Positions 62,307 to 64,000 of a DNA stretch of 64,000 bases are shown piece by piece. The stretch's first letter is position 1. The number at the start of each line of letters is the position of its first letter. Source of the stretch: Burkholderia cepacia GG4 (GTDB lineage: Bacteria; Pseudomonadota; Gammaproteobacteria; Burkholderiales; Burkholderiaceae); the NCBI RefSeq assembly GCF_000292915.1, contig NC_018513.1, forward strand, positions 62,001 through 126,000, read 5' to 3'. The notes beneath the pieces were generated by a model. It did no database searches. It was not told where the DNA came from and saw only the letters and a list, made by a program, of their open reading frames with translations. A program made the position numbers and the translations under genes.

Positions 62307-63461
62307 ATGCGAAGCGCCACCACGCCCCGTTCGAAACTGCCGGACGTCGGGACGACGATCTTCACGGTGATCGGCCAGCTCGCCGCACAGTACGATGCGC
62401 TGAACCTGTCGCAGGGCGCGCCGAATTTCGCGCCAGATCCGGCGCTCGTCGAGGGCGTCGCGCGTGCGATGCGCGACGGCCACAACCAGTACGCGCCGAT
62501 GGCCGGCATCGCGTCGCTGCGCGAGCGGCTCGCGGAGAAGACCGAGGCGCTGTACGGCACCCGCTACGACCCAGGCACCGAGATCACGGTGATCGCGAGC
62601 GCGAGCGAGGGGCTGTACGCGGCGATCAGTGCGCTCGTGCATCCGGGCGACGAAGTGATCTATTTCGAGCCGTCGTTCGACAGCTATGCGCCGATCGTGC
62701 GGATGCAGGGCGCGACGCCGGTCGCGATCAAGCTGTCGGCCGAGCATTTCCGCGTGAATTGGGACGAAGTCGCCGCGGCGATCACGCCGCGCACGCGGAT
62801 GATCATCGTCAATACGCCGCACAACCCGACCGCGACCGTGTTCTCCGCCGACGATCTCGAGCGGCTCGCGCAGCTCACCCGCAATACCGACATCGTGGTG
62901 CTGTCCGACGAGGTCTACGAGCATGTCGTGTTCGACGGCGCGCAGCACCAGAGCGTTGCGCGGCACAGCGAACTGGCCGAGCGCAGCGTGATCGTGTCGT
63001 CGTTCGGCAAGTCGTTCCACGTGACGGGCTGGCGGGTCGGCCATTGCATCGCGCCGGCCGAACTGATGGACGAGATCCGCAAGGTGCACCAGTTCATGGT
63101 GTTCGCGGCCGATACGCCGATGCAGGTCGCGTTTGCGGAGATCCTCGCCCGGCCGGAAAGCTATCTCGGCCTGGCGGCGTTCTATCAGGCCAAGCGCGAC
63201 CTGCTCGCGCGCGAGCTGGCCGGTTCGCGTTTCGAGCTGCTGCCGAGTGAAGGCTCGTTCTTCATGCTCGCGCGGTTCCGGCACTTCTCGGACGAAAGCG
63301 ACAGCGATTTCGTGCTGCGCCTGATCCGCGATGCGCGCGTCGCGACGATTCCGCTGTCGGCGTTTTACACCGACGGCACCGACGCGGGCGTGATCCGGCT
63401 CAGTTTCTCGAAGGACGACGCGACGCTGGTCGAAGGCGCGCGGCGGTTGCGGTCGCTGTAA
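62307..63461 (+). CDS. PLP-dependent aminotransferase, methionine aminotransferase (YbdL) type
   Basis: This 384-residue class I/II aminotransferase has the PLP lysine in SSFGKSFHVTGWRVG, NTPHNPTATV for the pyridoxal ring, and DEVYEHVVFDG. The pattern fits the YbdL/kynurenine-aminotransferase branch, which takes methionine, phenylalanine and other amino acids to 2-oxo acids. A role in methionine salvage or aromatic transamination is possible. AGGAGGAG precedes the ATG. It is followed by an amino-acid-binding protein gene on the same strand. Confidence 0.92.
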   Translation: MRSATTPRSKLPDVGTTIFTVIGQLAAQYDALNLSQGAPNFAPDPALVEGVARAMRDGHNQYAPMAGIASLRERLAEKTEALYGTRYDPGTEITVIASASEGLYAAISALVHPGDEVIYFEPSFDSYAPIVRMQGATPVAIKLSAEHFRVNWDEVAAAITPRTRMIIVNTPHNPTATVFSADDLERLAQLTRNTDIVVLSDEVYEHVVFDGAQHQSVARHSELAERSVIVSSFGKSFHVTGWRVGHCIAPAELMDEIRKVHQFMVFAADTPMQVAFAEILARPESYLGLAAFYQAKRDLLARELAGSRFELLPSEGSFFMLARFRHFSDESDSDFVLRLIRDARVATIPLSAFYTDGTDAGVIRLSFSKDDATLVEGARRLRSL

Positions 63462-63574
63462 TCGCGGGCGCGGCCCGCACACCGGCAGGCGACGCGTACG
63501 TCGTCTCGACAGCCACGGATGGTACCGGCGTATGTGCCGAAGCACGGCGCCGGTCGACAAGTCAGGAGATCACG

Positions 63575-64000
63575 ATGAAGCATGGACACACCCTGAAACT
63601 CGCGTTCGCACTCGCGTGCACGCTCGGCGCCGGCGCGGCGTTCGCCGACGGGCAGACGCTGCGCTTCGGCCTCGAGGCGCAGTATCCGCCGTTCGAGTCG
63701 AAAGCGCCGAACGGCGACCTGCAGGGCTTCGATATCGACGTCGGCAATGCCGTCTGCCAGACTGCGAAGCTGTCGTGCAAGTGGGTCGAGACGTCGTTCG
63801 ACGGGCTGATTCCCGCGCTGAAGGGCCGCAAGTTCGATGCGATCAACTCGGCGATGAACGCGACCGAGCAGCGGCGCCAGGCGATCGACTTCACGACGAT
63901 CATCTACCGCGTGCCGACGCAACTGATCGCGCGCACCGGCAGCGGTCTGCTGCCGACGCCGGAAGCGCTGAAGGGCAAGCGCGTCGGCGTGCTGCAGGCG
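63575..64000 (+). CDS. Amino-acid ABC transporter binding protein (3' end cut by the window)
   Basis: The first 142 residues are present, and the frame runs open to the last base. It has a signal peptide (MKHGHTLKLAFALACTLGAGAAFA) and a family 3 solute-binding fold (LRFGLEAQYPPFESKAPNGDLQGFDIDVGNAVC, then FDGLIPALKGRKFDAINSAMN). This fits polar or cationic amino acid binding proteins such as the lysine/arginine/ornithine type. AGGAGATCACG precedes the ATG. The permease and ATPase genes would be expected to the right. Confidence 0.9.
   Translation, partial: MKHGHTLKLAFALACTLGAGAAFADGQTLRFGLEAQYPPFESKAPNGDLQGFDIDVGNAVCQTAKLSCKWVETSFDGLIPALKGRKFDAINSAMNATEQRRQAIDFTTIIYRVPTQLIARTGSGLLPTPEALKGKRVGVLQA

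Overview
The window is 64 kb of high-GC chromosomal DNA with the gene content and order of a Burkholderia main chromosome, most like the Burkholderia cepacia complex. The evidence is the mnmG-rsmG-parA-parB block with two parS sites, the atpIBEFHAGDC operon, phhA/phhB, a trifunctional putA and several liv-type ABC operons, all with the same GC-rich codon use. Assignment to the genus is inference from gene content; no database search was possible. I found no rRNA, tRNA, CRISPR, prophage, insertion sequence or atypical-composition island. This is core, probably origin-proximal chromosome, and most genes lie on the + strand.

Layout. 1-10.9 kb: the end of a CobW-type metal chaperone gene, HU (minus), mnmC, a CPA2-type antiporter, a YbdK-type carboxylate-amine ligase, a MarR regulator with a four-cysteine tail, a glutamine amidotransferase, an Old Yellow Enzyme and a small SET-domain protein. 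Two gene-free stretches here (3953-4625 and 6971-7475) carry DnaA boxes. 11-17.4 kb, mostly minus strand: a two-component pair, phhB and phhA with a divergent Lrp-type regulator across a perfect 27-bp dyad, a CYTH protein and a LysR regulator. 17.6-30.8 kb: a GMC oxidoreductase behind a duplicated hairpin leader, then two liv-type ABC transporter clusters. The first has the order ATPase, ATPase, binding protein, permease, permease, and one ATP site looks degenerate. The second has a permease-ATPase fusion. 30.8-36.8 kb: parS, mnmG, rsmG, parA, parB and an SLC13/ArsB-like transporter. 37.3-45.0 kb: the complete F1Fo ATP synthase operon with a recognisable promoter and terminator. 45-64 kb: acyl-CoA synthetase, PheC-like cyclohexadienyl dehydratase, hemE, priA, putA with PutA-type operators, a LivK-type binding protein, an acyl-CoA ligase/AidB-like dehydrogenase pair with divergent TetR, a methionine-type aminotransferase, and the start of a second binding-protein gene cut by the window edge.

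How the genes work together. Chromosome segregation (ParA, ParB, parS), tRNA and rRNA modification (MnmC, MnmG, RsmG) and energy conservation (ATP synthase) sit together. Around them is an amino-acid theme: phenylalanine to tyrosine (PhhA/PhhB), a periplasmic arogenate/prephenate dehydratase (PheC-like), proline to glutamate (PutA), and branched-chain-type or other amino-acid uptake (liv clusters and binding proteins).

The most useful non-gene observations are: a hairpin leader that ends in the Shine-Dalgarno, shared by the GMC gene and atpC; a parS site that is also the stem of an intrinsic terminator; PutA-type sites over the putA -35 box; a perfect dyad between phhA and its likely regulator; DnaA-box clusters; and a leftward terminator with no gene behind it. 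I saw nothing that clearly amounts to an undescribed multi-gene system.
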